Origin: Emticicia aquatilis
GTDB lineage: Bacteria > Bacteroidota > Bacteroidia > Cytophagales > Spirosomataceae
DNA length: 64,000 nucleotides
NCBI RefSeq assembly: GCF_014644295.1
Contig: NZ_BMKK01000001.1
Span: forward strand, 372,001-436,000
Direction of reading: 5' to 3'
Shown here: piece after piece, positions 8,875-18,047 of the stretch
Layout of the letters: the number at the start of each line of letters is the position of its first letter
How positions within the stretch are numbered: the stretch's first letter is position 1
Position numbers and translations under genes: made by a program
The notes under the pieces: generated by a model
Database searches by the model: none
What the model saw: the letters and a program-made list of their open reading frames with translations, nothing else
What the model was told of the DNA's origin: nothing

Positions 8875-10041
8875 TTATATCTTCTCAGACTTTTTGTCAA
8901 TTACTGTTGTTTTTGCTGCCATATCATGCAAAGTTTGTCTTGCTGGATTTGCCAAAGCTACCAAATATATTAACGGGAAAAAACTGAATATTGATTTTAT
9001 CAGATTTCTAATCAAAAGCGTATTTTGAGTTATTTCTTCGCCTAATTTAGTTGGCGATATAGTTTGCTTAAATATCATTTTTCCTACCGAAGACCCTCTT
9101 AGGAAAATATCACAAGCAGAAAAATAAACAAAACTTGCTCCTACAAATATGACATACACATAATCATTACCCGAAAAAACATACAAAATAGCATACAAAA
9201 TAATGTAGTCAATCACATAAGCTCCAATTCTTTTCCCCATACTTGCTGGTGTAATTCCTTCGAGCGTAACCGTATTTGCGGCTACGTACTCATCCCAAGT
9301 ACCACCAATTCCAGCAAATTTGAGTAAATTATCTTGCGGAATAAAAGTAAGAATAGCTAAAATCCCAACTAAAGCAGCCATTAAAGTCAATAATATAGCA
9401 GTTGGTGTACTCATTCCGCTATCACCACGGTGCAATAAAATCGCATCTTCTTCAATATTAAGTCCTGCATCTGTAAATAGTTTCACAATATCACTACCAA
9501 GTTGACTACCATCAAATTTACCTTCAATAGTAAAATCTGGCGAAGAAAAATACTTACCTGTACTATCCAAATCACTTTCTTGTATGTGCGTATCATGGAT
9601 AACCAACTTTGCATTTATTTTATCCGTGTTTTTAACGAGTGATAATTTTCCAGTTGTATCCACAACAATCTTTGAACCATTTGGCTGAGTCGAAACTCCT
9701 TCTTTATTAAGTTCCGAGAGCGGAATTTTCACATCTTGACTTGGATAAACAGGGTAATAAATCTCTTGAAGGGAATTTGTTTTACCTTTTCTGGTTTCTA
9801 CATAGGAGCCAGCAGGTACAACAGCATCTTTGATTTTCAAATAACGGGGAAGTTGTTCTTTTGGGGTTTTAAATAATTCATCAAGCGTCATCTCAACAGG
9901 TTTGCTTGATGCCATGTTAAATCTAATATCGGGAATTGCTATGCTTGAAATAACAAAATAGGCCATCACGATGCCAACTAATCGATAAAGAAAGCTAATT
10001 CTTTTTAAAAATGAGATTGTGTTCAGGAAAAAGTGTTTCAT
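8875..10041 (-). CDS. RDD family membrane protein with large extracytoplasmic insert
   Basis: A 388-residue membrane protein. An N-terminal hydrophobic segment (about 18-38) precedes a long soluble region (about 45-205) rich in Lys, Asp and Thr, then a transmembrane segment around 210-232. The C-terminal 140 residues form the RDD domain: GKRIGAYVIDYIILYAILYV, a second membrane segment, LRGSSVGKMIFKQ, and a final hydrophobic helix. RDD proteins are widespread and some are ion transporters, but most are uncharacterised. The soluble domain between the first two membrane segments is unlike the minimal RDD proteins and I do not recognise it. No partner gene is adjacent. Confidence 0.75.
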   Translation of the reverse strand: MKHFFLNTISFLKRISFLYRLVGIVMAYFVISSIAIPDIRFNMASSKPVEMTLDELFKTPKEQLPRYLKIKDAVVPAGSYVETRKGKTNSLQEIYYPVYPSQDVKIPLSELNKEGVSTQPNGSKIVVDTTGKLSLVKNTDKINAKLVIHDTHIQESDLDSTGKYFSSPDFTIEGKFDGSQLGSDIVKLFTDAGLNIEEDAILLHRGDSGMSTPTAILLTLMAALVGILAILTFIPQDNLLKFAGIGGTWDEYVAANTVTLEGITPASMGKRIGAYVIDYIILYAILYVFSGNDYVYVIFVGASFVYFSACDIFLRGSSVGKMIFKQTISPTKLGEEITQNTLLIRNLIKSIFSFFPLIYLVALANPARQTLHDMAAKTTVIDKKSEKI

Positions 10042-10163
10042 AAGAACGTGTGCTTAGATTTTTGTTTTAGTGTAGAAAAAGTAAAACTAAAAAATACTTT
10101 TGTAAAACAAACATCCTTATCAATATTTATACCAATCAAGCACCAAACGTTATATTATCAACC

Positions 10164-11012
10164 TCACTTCAAGCCCTCCCAACAAATTTTAGCTAAATCT
10201 CCAATTATTTTTTCGGCAGTTGCTTCTTTGTCGAAGCCTTCAATAAAGATTGACATCACAAAAGGCTGGGTAGTGAAAACAATAGCAGCATCGCCCCTAA
10301 CGTATGCGAGCGTACCAGTTTTATGAGCAATCTCTAAATCTTTAGGTAGCTGACTCGGAATCGTCGTTTCGTCCTCGCAGTTTTTTAACATGCTTATCAT
10401 TTCATCACAAAGTATCGGATTTGCTACTTTCTTATCATAAATCATTCGTAACAAAGCATTGATTTCCAACGCATTAACATAATTTTCACGTCCTTGTTTC
10501 ACGGCTTCTACATCCATCATCACACGATTTAGGCGTGTTTTTGTAGCCCCCCATTTTGTTAGATTTTGGTTAATCGTCTCCATTCCGATTTCACGAATCA
10601 GAATATTAGTAGCTGTATTATCGCTTGTGCGAATCATCTCTTGGGCAATCTCTCGGATTGTCAGCTTTTTTCCTTCCGAAGCATTCATCAAAACACCCGA
10701 GCCACCAGCCTTTTCGGCATTGGTCAAACGATGAACTTTCGATAAATTAATCTCATTCAATTGTGCCTTTTCCATCAAAGACATCAGAATCGGCACTTTT
10801 ATAACACTTGCCGATGGTACTTTTACATCAGTTCTGTGTTCAAAATAAGATTTACCTTCCATGTTCTCCACTGCCATTGTCACCTTTATTCCTGATGGAA
10901 GTTTAGCGAGATAGTCCATTATTTGGACTTTATTAACCTTTTTTTCAGTTGTCTGAGCTATTACGCTATTTACTAACAGGCTCATTATTAAAGTTTTAAA
11001 TATAATTTTCAT
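10164..11012 (-). CDS. Class A beta-lactamase-like serine hydrolase
   Basis: A 282-residue exported protein (signal peptide MKIIFKTLIMSLLVNSVIAQ). The penicillin-recognising serine enzyme motifs are all visible: Ser69-V-I-Lys72, Ser130-Asp-Asn132, Glu169 in the omega-loop region (MDVEAVKQGREN), and Lys231-Thr-Gly233. This is the class A beta-lactamase fold. The group with this omega-loop form is often annotated simply as 'serine hydrolase', and whether it gives real beta-lactam resistance cannot be told from sequence. A DD-peptidase-like or other cell-wall role is the alternative. It is preceded by a very AT-rich spacer of about 200 bases. Confidence 0.85.
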   Translation of the reverse strand: MKIIFKTLIMSLLVNSVIAQTTEKKVNKVQIMDYLAKLPSGIKVTMAVENMEGKSYFEHRTDVKVPSASVIKVPILMSLMEKAQLNEINLSKVHRLTNAEKAGGSGVLMNASEGKKLTIREIAQEMIRTSDNTATNILIREIGMETINQNLTKWGATKTRLNRVMMDVEAVKQGRENYVNALEINALLRMIYDKKVANPILCDEMISMLKNCEDETTIPSQLPKDLEIAHKTGTLAYVRGDAAIVFTTQPFVMSIFIEGFDKEATAEKIIGDLAKICWEGLK

Positions 11013-11219
11013 TTTTTATTGAAACTTCTAAATATATTTTTATTTCAAAATATGCAATATATACAACTAAGACTAATTAAATAATCAATTCAAATACATT
11101 AATATATTCAAAATAAATAGCTCAAATTAAATTTATAAATCAAACTATATATTCAATATATTTAATTTAAATAAGATATATGGAACATTTAAACAAATAG
11201 TTTATTTTGAATTTATAAG
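11013..11219. other. Very AT-rich intergenic spacer
   Basis: About 200 bases of unusually low GC (by eye below 20%), full of recurring ATATTCAA, AAATTAAATTT and ATATATT words on both strands. It separates two minus-strand genes and is the 5' region of the beta-lactamase-like gene. No open reading frame or clean hairpin is visible. It may act as an UP-like or bent promoter region. Confidence 0.5.
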
Positions 11220-12194
11220 TTATTTAGTACGTTCAATAGAAAACAGCACTAAGTCGTGTAATGATTGACGGAAAGCAGAGTCGGGAAATGTAAAGAGGAT
11301 ATCGTTGGCTTCTTGAACGAAGCGTTTCATTACTTCGGTGGTATATTGAATTCCACCTGATTTTTTTACAAAATCAATCACTTCCGCTACTTTTCTAGGA
11401 TTTTCAGAGTGATTTTTTACTAAATTAATAATATTGCGTTTGTCAGACCACGACGCATGATTGAGGGCATAAATCAGCGGCAAAGTCATTTTCTTTTCTT
11501 TTATGTCAATGCCCGTTGGTTTGCCGATTTCAGCATCGCCATAATCAAAAAGGTCATCTTTTATCTGAAAAGCCATGCCGATTTTTTCGCCTAAAAGTTT
11601 GGCTTTGGCCACAACTTCGGCACTTGCACCAACTGAGGCCGCTCCAACTGCACAACAAGAGGCTATCAAAGAGGCTGTTTTTTGGCGAATTACTTCATAA
11701 TACACGTCTTCGGTAATATCGAGTTTGCGAGCTTTTTCGATTTGTAGTAATTCGCCTTCACTCAATTCTTTTACGGCAGTCGAAACAATTTTTAGTAAAT
11801 CATAATCACCATTATCAACGCTTAGAAGTAAACCACGAGAAAGTAGATAGTCGCCCACCAAAACGGCAATTTTATTTTTCCAAAGTGCCTTAATTGAGAA
11901 AAATCCACGGCGGTAGTTTGAATCATCAACCACATCGTCATGCACGAGGGTAGCCGTATGCAAGAGTTCAATAAGGGCTGCACCACGATACGTAGCTTCG
12001 TTGATTTGCCCGATAGTTCCAGCGGTTAGAAATACAAACATCGGACGAATTTGCTTGCCTTTCCGATGAATAATGTATTTCATGATTTGGTCGAGCAACA
12101 TCACGTCGGTCTTCATCGACTGGCGGAATTTCTTCTCGAAAATCTCCAAATCTTGTTCGATTGGGGCTTGTATTTGGTTAATATCTAACGACAT
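11220..12194 (-). CDS. Polyprenyl diphosphate synthase (all-trans, long chain)
   Basis: A 324-residue trans-prenyltransferase that extends allylic diphosphates with IPP, probably making the quinone side chain. The first Asp-rich motif is DDVVD (86-90) and the second is DDLFD (213-217), followed by the IDIKEKKMTLPL region. The early GKQIRP motif binds diphosphate. No bulky aromatic pair lies just before the first motif (LLHTATLVHDD), which fits a long product such as heptaprenyl or octaprenyl rather than farnesyl diphosphate. It is monocistronic in this window. Product length is inference. Confidence 0.9.
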   Translation of the reverse strand: MSLDINQIQAPIEQDLEIFEKKFRQSMKTDVMLLDQIMKYIIHRKGKQIRPMFVFLTAGTIGQINEATYRGAALIELLHTATLVHDDVVDDSNYRRGFFSIKALWKNKIAVLVGDYLLSRGLLLSVDNGDYDLLKIVSTAVKELSEGELLQIEKARKLDITEDVYYEVIRQKTASLIASCCAVGAASVGASAEVVAKAKLLGEKIGMAFQIKDDLFDYGDAEIGKPTGIDIKEKKMTLPLIYALNHASWSDKRNIINLVKNHSENPRKVAEVIDFVKKSGGIQYTTEVMKRFVQEANDILFTFPDSAFRQSLHDLVLFSIERTK

Positions 12195-12492
12195 GAAGAG
12201 GTGAGCAAAATGTTGTTTTGCCCTGCGTGTGCAATTTTACGATTGATTTCTGACTTATTGAGCAGATTAAAGAAAAATATATTATTTTTAATGCTTTTGT
12301 TCAAATTTTTCTTGAATTATATCAATTTTGAAAACTTATTTTTGATATTTTTTGAGTAAAAACGCTCATTTGAATAGTAAACATACTGTCAGACAATAAG
12401 GTTTACTTTTTGAGTAGTGTATTTGCTAAACTTTTTTTCAAAATTAGTTATTTTCGTCGTATTATTGGCGTGATAAAAAAATACTTTTATAA

Positions 12493-13407
12493 ATGAGGGC
12501 ATTAGTTTTAGGTGGTGGCTCACTCAAAGGGGCTTGGCAAGTAGGTGTGATTCATGCAATTTTAGATACGGGTTTCAAGCCAGAAATGATTTATGGAATT
12601 TCGGCGGGAGCTTTAAATGGCTCGTTCATGGTCAATGAAGCGGGCAAACAGCACCTCGAAAAAGGTAAAATCGACTGGGATTTGGTGAATAAAAAACTAC
12701 TACAATTTTGGCTCGAAAATATTACCCAACCTTCGGATATTGGCGTGCTGAAATCGAAGTTTTCGTTGGGAATTGATACCCTTTTGAGTCGATTTGATGG
12801 CTTGATTGATACTAATCCATTACACGAAAAACTTAAAAAATATTTGGATGTAACGACGATGCGAAAAAGCCCCATAAAACTAAAAGTTGGGGCTGTAAAT
12901 ATAAATTCGGGCGAAATGCACTACACCGACCCGCTCGAACAGCATTTTTTGGATTATCTGCGTGCCAGTAGTTCGTTGCCGTTTATTATGCCAGCCATTC
13001 AGATTGGCGGCGACCACCGTCAGGCGTACATGGATGGAGGATTGCGAGAAGTTGTGCCGCTCCGCAAAGCCATTGAAGATGGAGCAACCGAAATTTATTG
13101 TGTGGCTACTCACCCGAAAAACCGTCCATTAGAGCATTTTAATTATCGTAGTTTTTTTAGCCTGATTGAGCGTATAAAAGATATTACGGTCAATCAGTTT
13201 GAGAATAGTGATATTGAATGGGCCGAAAATTATGCCCAAAACTATGCGAGTATTGGGCCGTTTAGTATTACGAAGAAAATCAAACTTACGGTTATTCGAC
13301 CAAAAGAACCACTGCATATTGAACTAACCGATTTTACGACCAAAGATGTAAAGGAAATCATCAAACAAGGCTACGAATATGGGCATCAGACTTTGTTTGG
13401 GCATTAA
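12493..13407 (+). CDS. Patatin-like phospholipase
   Basis: A 304-residue acyl hydrolase of the patatin/RssA family. The oxyanion-hole glycine motif GGGSLKGAW (7-15), the nucleophile elbow GISAG (Ser37) and the catalytic DGG (Asp181) are all present. There is no signal peptide, so it probably acts in the cytoplasm or at the inner membrane on phospholipids or lysophospholipids. It has its own terminator at 13412-13447. Substrate is not predictable from sequence. Confidence 0.88.
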   Translation: MRALVLGGGSLKGAWQVGVIHAILDTGFKPEMIYGISAGALNGSFMVNEAGKQHLEKGKIDWDLVNKKLLQFWLENITQPSDIGVLKSKFSLGIDTLLSRFDGLIDTNPLHEKLKKYLDVTTMRKSPIKLKVGAVNINSGEMHYTDPLEQHFLDYLRASSSLPFIMPAIQIGGDHRQAYMDGGLREVVPLRKAIEDGATEIYCVATHPKNRPLEHFNYRSFFSLIERIKDITVNQFENSDIEWAENYAQNYASIGPFSITKKIKLTVIRPKEPLHIELTDFTTKDVKEIIKQGYEYGHQTLFGH

Positions 13408-13411
13408 AACA

Positions 13412-13447
13412 AGAGCGGTACATCACAAAGATGTGCCGCTCTTTATA
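13412..13447. terminator. Intrinsic terminator after the patatin-like gene
   Basis: Inverted repeat AGAGCGGTACATC / GATGTGCCGCTCT (one mismatch) with a five-base loop and a TTTATAT tail, five bases after the stop at 13407. It also faces the convergent gene ending at 13470. Confidence 0.85.
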
Positions 13448-13469
13448 TCTGACTCCTCTTAGCAAATTC

Positions 13470-14741
13470 CTACGCCAGAGTTATTTCCTTGCTTTCTTCT
13501 CGAATCTCAAACCATACAAAATAAAACGTAACGGCCGTTGAAAGTACAAAGTAAGCCATCATCACGGCCGAAGCCCACGGATATTTAGCACTACTACCAA
13601 ACCAATCGCCCATTTGGTATATTAAAGCAAAACCTATGATATTTTTGAGCACTTCCCAAGCGAGTGCGTAAGGGTTTCTGTCCATCAATTCGGTATAAGC
13701 AAAAATAGTTAGGTAGATAAATCCGCCGTAAACAAACATATTTGGCACACCAAATTTGGCGATATTCCCAAAGAAATAATACAACATTCCAAAAGTAAAC
13801 AAAAACTGAAACCATATCCAAACCAGCATTGGTTTAGAAGTTTTAGGAGCGTATTTCTCGAAATTATACGGGTCTTCTATTTTTTTATCAGGAAAACGTG
13901 CTGCTACATCGGCTGGTCGCCAGCCTGTGGGCATAAACCAAATTCTGAATTTATCTTTCAAACTATTTGTACGATAAGCATCTTTTATCAGAAACCACAA
14001 ATGCTGAAAATTTATCTTTATCGGATTCCAAGTACTGGCGGGGCGAGTGATACCATAAACTGGCGGAACGTCGGGTAATTCTTCTTGAAAAGTACCAAAA
14101 AGTTTATCCCAAATAATAAAAATCTGTCCGTGGTTTTTATCTAAATACTCAGGGTTGATGGCATGATGTACTCGGTGGTGCGAGGGCGTAACGATGATTT
14201 TTTCAAGGATTCCCATCTTGCCAATATAAACCGTATGATACCAAAACTGTGCAAAAAGATGCAATGGAGCCACAATGGCTATCACCTTTGGTTCTACGCC
14301 CAGCAATGCAGCAGGTAGCAAAAAAATCGTAAACAAGCTTACAAACGACGAAATACTTTGGCGTAAAGCACAGGCCAAATTAAACTCTTCGCTACTGTGG
14401 TGAATGGCGTGTTTATTCCAAAAGAAATTAATTGAATGAGCCATCCGATGCACCAAATAGCCAGTCAAATCGAGAGAAACGAAGGCAATGATATAAACCC
14501 AAATCGTTGACTCAATTTTGTAGAGTGTCCAATGTCTTACCATCCATTCGTAAGAAAGAATCGAAACACTCAGCCCCAAAACATCTTTCACCGAATTGGT
14601 ATAACCCGAAGTCAAGCTCGAAATCATATCCATTGCCTTAAATGAATCTTTTCGGGCAAAGTGACCATACGCCTTTTCGATAAGCACTAAAAGTAAAAAT
14701 AGCGGACTGGCAATCGTAAGAATTTTACCGTAGGTTTCCAT
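13470..14741 (-). CDS. Sterol desaturase / fatty acid hydroxylase superfamily membrane protein
   Basis: A 423-residue integral-membrane di-iron enzyme; start METYGKILTI at 14741 (a TTG four codons earlier is less likely). Histidine motifs for two irons are present: HRMAH, HAIHH and the later HHRVHH within PSHHRVHHAINPEY. About eight hydrophobic segments are seen, including a C-terminal extension after the conserved domain (MLVWIWFQFLFTFGMLYYFF onwards). Proteins like this include alkylglycerol monooxygenase (TMEM195) relatives and bacterial lipid hydroxylases; the lipid substrate here is unknown. It stands alone. Confidence 0.85.
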   Translation of the reverse strand: METYGKILTIASPLFLLLVLIEKAYGHFARKDSFKAMDMISSLTSGYTNSVKDVLGLSVSILSYEWMVRHWTLYKIESTIWVYIIAFVSLDLTGYLVHRMAHSINFFWNKHAIHHSSEEFNLACALRQSISSFVSLFTIFLLPAALLGVEPKVIAIVAPLHLFAQFWYHTVYIGKMGILEKIIVTPSHHRVHHAINPEYLDKNHGQIFIIWDKLFGTFQEELPDVPPVYGITRPASTWNPIKINFQHLWFLIKDAYRTNSLKDKFRIWFMPTGWRPADVAARFPDKKIEDPYNFEKYAPKTSKPMLVWIWFQFLFTFGMLYYFFGNIAKFGVPNMFVYGGFIYLTIFAYTELMDRNPYALAWEVLKNIIGFALIYQMGDWFGSSAKYPWASAVMMAYFVLSTAVTFYFVWFEIREESKEITLA

Positions 14742-14751
14742 TTGCTGACGC

Positions 14752-14787
14752 AATTAAGAATTTAGAATTTAAAATTAAGAATTAAAG
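14752..14787. repeat. Stutter repeat of AATTAAGAATTTAGAATT type
   Basis: Short words AATTAAGAA, TTTAGAATT, TAAAATTAAGAATT follow one another just upstream of the desaturase-family start. The same AATT-GA/AA-AATT vocabulary recurs at 18567, 31730 and 55929. Confidence 0.5.
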
Positions 14788-14914
14788 TTTTTCAAAAGAA
14801 CTTGAAAAGTAATTCTTCTGACAAAAGCTTAATTTAGTATGCTTGCATACTGAATATTGTACAAATTTATGAAAAAGTATTTTGATTTTTATAAAAGAAC
14901 AAAATTTTGAGCAT

Positions 14915-14947
14915 AAAAAAATCCTGCGGAGATTTCGGCAGGATTTT
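14915..14947 (-). terminator. Intrinsic terminator after the porin gene
   Basis: Arms AAAATCCTGC (14917-14926) and GCAGGATTTT (14938-14947), followed on the minus strand by a T-run. It lies 21 bases beyond the porin stop at 14968. Confidence 0.8.
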
Positions 14948-14967
14948 CTTCTTTGTTTTATATTTCC

Positions 14968-16284
14968 TCAGAAACGATATTGTACACGACAAGTAAAGTT
15001 ATTGTCTTTTATATCGGTTGAATAATCTGTCAAGCTTGTTTTTTCGTTTTTGGGCATTTCGTACCAAAACGTAACTCTCAGGTTATCGTTAGGATAAACC
15101 ACATAGCCTACACCTAAAGTATTGAATCGGACATCGGCTGCAGTAAATGCTTTGCCGATTTCTGTGCCTTTCACTTTTTTATTTGGGTCATACCAATCAT
15201 ATTTTGCTACAAACTGATGTTTTTTGCTTCCTAAATGCTGCAAGAAATAAAAATATGCACCATCAAAATTACGAATGTATAGTGGAGCATTTTTACCGTT
15301 TGATGTTGGAATTACTGCTGGAGTTTCGCTTGAACTCTGTGTGGCTGTTTGTGTTCCTCTGATATACTCTGCTCTAAATTCGGTCTGCCCTACTCGGTTT
15401 GGTATTTTTATCTGTACATCAGCACCGTAGTATTTTCGTGGAGCAATTTTACCGACATTTGATGCCGATGAATCAACCATAAAAGATTGATTGTTCGACA
15501 TTTTGTAGATGTACTTTGTAAACTGCTCCATGCCCCCGAATAAACCAGAAACACTTCCACTGACAATTAATTTTGGAGAAACCTTGTAAGGTTTAATTGA
15601 AAAACGAGTAATGAGGTCTTTGTGGTTATCAAAATCAGTCGTAGCTGTCAGGCCTTGACCATTAAAAGCTCCAATATCGAATTTCAAATATTTGGCAAAC
15701 GACTGTTTTGTACGAGGCTCTAATGAAATCATTGCTCCCATATCTCGCTCAACTTTCATTAGTATCTGTGACATACGACCACGTTCGAGCGATTCACGGT
15801 CGGCAGAACCATAATTTACTTCAAAACCGAACGGTCGGGCAAACATACCAGTCGTAACCGAGAACAAATTCAATTTATTCTCATAGAAACGTCCCCAAAA
15901 ATCTCTAATCACAACACCACGTTCTGTTCCATCAAACTGAAAAACAAAATTTATCTGAGGTAGATTATTTTTATCAAAACGAGCATAATCGAAACGAAGA
16001 CGGCCACGACGAAGCGTAAAACGATTATTTGTATTGGCCGTGTAATCGCCACCATTAAATGATTTAGCTCCTTCGGTCTGAATGAATTGATATTGCGGCT
16101 GTATATACCCACTAATGCCCACATATTCATATTTTTTGAGCGTTGATATGAGCTTTTTTACGACTGTGGTATCAAAGTCCATTAATGAGCCTTTTTGTTG
16201 CCCATAGCTAACTGCAGAAATGCTAAACATAAGCATAGCAAGTGTCAGCACTCTCAATGAGAGTGATTTTTGGAAGAATTTCAT
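14968..16284 (-). CDS. Outer-membrane phosphate-selective porin O/P-like protein
   Basis: A 438-residue outer-membrane protein with a signal peptide ending near SYGQ and a C-terminal aromatic residue (CRVQYRF), typical of beta-barrel insertion. The Lys/Arg-rich strands and pattern RFTLRRGRLRFDYARFDK with later DFWGRFYENKLNLF match the OprP/OprO porin group. It lies downstream of the PiT phosphate transporter on the same strand. The pair is therefore inferred to move phosphate across the outer and then the inner membrane. A hairpin between the two genes may tune expression. Phosphate selectivity is inferred from family and neighbour. Confidence 0.82.
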   Translation of the reverse strand: MKFFQKSLSLRVLTLAMLMFSISAVSYGQQKGSLMDFDTTVVKKLISTLKKYEYVGISGYIQPQYQFIQTEGAKSFNGGDYTANTNNRFTLRRGRLRFDYARFDKNNLPQINFVFQFDGTERGVVIRDFWGRFYENKLNLFSVTTGMFARPFGFEVNYGSADRESLERGRMSQILMKVERDMGAMISLEPRTKQSFAKYLKFDIGAFNGQGLTATTDFDNHKDLITRFSIKPYKVSPKLIVSGSVSGLFGGMEQFTKYIYKMSNNQSFMVDSSASNVGKIAPRKYYGADVQIKIPNRVGQTEFRAEYIRGTQTATQSSSETPAVIPTSNGKNAPLYIRNFDGAYFYFLQHLGSKKHQFVAKYDWYDPNKKVKGTEIGKAFTAADVRFNTLGVGYVVYPNDNLRVTFWYEMPKNEKTSLTDYSTDIKDNNFTCRVQYRF

Positions 16285-16384
16285 ATTGGTGTTTTGGTAA
16301 ATACGAGGTATTAGGTCGTATCGTAATATAAATAAGTTAGTATTCCTTGATAGTATTATTGGTAAACTATACAGGATAATGGAC

Positions 16385-16428
16385 TAACAGAGATACCCCC
16401 TCTTGGCGGTATCTCTGTTATTTTTTTT
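16385..16428. terminator. Hairpin between transporter and porin genes
   Basis: Arms TAACAGAGATACC (16385-16397) and GGTATCTCTGTTA (16408-16420) are perfect, followed by T8 on the plus strand only. Both flanking genes are on the minus strand, where the T-run precedes the hairpin as an A-run. It would work as a textbook terminator for plus-strand transcription, and on the minus strand is better seen as an intercistronic stem-loop. Confidence 0.6.
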
Positions 16429-16462
16429 AATCTTAATATTATTGATTGTAAGACTCCCTTGA

Positions 16463-17878
16463 TTATAACAACCAACGGAAGAATACGAATAATGAAGCCG
16501 AAAGAATGATGGCTACTGGTAAGGTCAATACCCAAGCTAAGAGAATATTTTTGATTGTTCCTGCCTGTAAGTTTTTGATACCTTTGCTGGCTACCATCGT
16601 ACCTGCAATACCCGAAGATAATGCGTGTGTTGTACTTACTGGAAGCTTGAACCAAGAAGCTAAACCGATTGTAGTTGCAGCAACGAGTTCGGCCGAGGCA
16701 CCTTGTGCATACGTAAGGTGAGATTTACCGATTTTTTCACCAACTGTTACTACGATACGTTTCCAACCAATCATTGTACCAAGACCCAATGATAACGAAA
16801 TCATTAAGATAACCCACATTGGAGCGTGGTCGGTGAAACGACGGATTCCTTTTTCTTCTTTAGTTGCAAGGTTTTTTAAAATTGTTTTGCTGTTATCGCT
16901 CAATACAATTTCGTCGTCCTCTACTAATTTCTTAGTATTGCTACTGATTGTCAACAAAGCCTTACGAATATCCAAAGCATTTGTTTTCTCGACTTTACCA
17001 CTATCAGCAACTGAATTTAAGAATTTAATGCTCTTATTTACTTTAGCGATTTTCTCTTTTTCGGCAGTTGAGGCGTGAGTTGTATCAATCAGAGCAATTT
17101 GGCTCGAAATTGTAGCTAACTCAGGCTTTAATGTATTGAAATCAACTGTTTTATTAATAGCAAAATAGGTTGGCAATACTCCAATCAAAATCAACATTAC
17201 AAGACCAATTCCCTTTTGTCCATCATTACGGCCGTGGAAGAAACTCACCAACGTACAAGTAGAAATCAAGATTGCACGAATCCAAAATGGTGGAGCTTCA
17301 TCTTTGTTTGGCTCTTCAAAAACTTGTTTTCTGATTGGCTTACTTAATAAACGACGTAAAGCAAACATCAAGAAAACTGCCATCGCAAAACCTACCATCG
17401 GCGATAATAATAATGCCGAGAAGATTTCTTTAGCTTTATCCCAGTTTACGGCTGCAATACCCATTTTATTATCAGGTAATAGAGCATAGCCTAAGCCTAC
17501 TCCTAAGATTGCACCGATTAATGTATGTGAGCTTGACGCAGGAATACCAAAATACCAAGTACCGAAGTTCCAGATGATTGCACTAAACAAAAGAGCAAGC
17601 ACCATTGCAATACTATGATAAACATTTTGGTCGATTAGTAGTTCTACTGGAAGAAGGTTTACGATACTCATTCCGACGCCTACACCGCCAGTGACAACTC
17701 CAATGAAATTGACAAGGCCCGACCACACAACCGCCTGAGTTGGCTTGAGTGAGTTGGTATAAATTACGGTTGCAACGGCATTGGCAGTATCATGAAATCC
17801 ATTGATAAATTCAAATGCACAAGCGGCTAAAATGCAGAATGACAGTAATAGGAAAATGTCGGTTTCTAAGCCAAACAT
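16463..17878 (-). CDS. Inorganic phosphate transporter, PiT family
   Basis: A 471-residue inner-membrane transporter coupling phosphate uptake to protons or sodium. The two inverted PiT signatures are visible: GFHDTANAVATVIYTNSLKP near residue 27 with VVWSGLVNFIGV, and AELVAATTIGLASWFKLPVS with STTHALSSGIAG near the C-terminus. Between the two halves is a soluble, mainly helical loop of about 110 residues (DFNTLKPELA onwards), as in other Bacteroidota members. Its OprP-like porin partner lies 178 bases downstream. No DUF47/PhoU-like gene accompanies it, unlike many PiT operons. Confidence 0.93.
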   Translation of the reverse strand: MFGLETDIFLLLSFCILAACAFEFINGFHDTANAVATVIYTNSLKPTQAVVWSGLVNFIGVVTGGVGVGMSIVNLLPVELLIDQNVYHSIAMVLALLFSAIIWNFGTWYFGIPASSSHTLIGAILGVGLGYALLPDNKMGIAAVNWDKAKEIFSALLLSPMVGFAMAVFLMFALRRLLSKPIRKQVFEEPNKDEAPPFWIRAILISTCTLVSFFHGRNDGQKGIGLVMLILIGVLPTYFAINKTVDFNTLKPELATISSQIALIDTTHASTAEKEKIAKVNKSIKFLNSVADSGKVEKTNALDIRKALLTISSNTKKLVEDDEIVLSDNSKTILKNLATKEEKGIRRFTDHAPMWVILMISLSLGLGTMIGWKRIVVTVGEKIGKSHLTYAQGASAELVAATTIGLASWFKLPVSTTHALSSGIAGTMVASKGIKNLQAGTIKNILLAWVLTLPVAIILSASLFVFFRWLL

Positions 17879-18047
17879 AAGATTTAGAGTTTAGTTAAAG
17901 ATTAATTGATTCTATTGGTGTTTATAATTTTAGTACAAAATTGAGTATTTTTGATTATTCCAAGAAAAATCCAATGTTATGAAATTGTTAAGACTTGCGT
18001 AATATTGAAATAATTTGCACATTTTCAAGTAAAATTTACATTAAATA

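Noticed and set aside
10164-11012. Clinical-type beta-lactamase resistance gene
   Set aside because: Motifs fit the fold, but nothing in the sequence or neighbourhood shows resistance activity or mobility.
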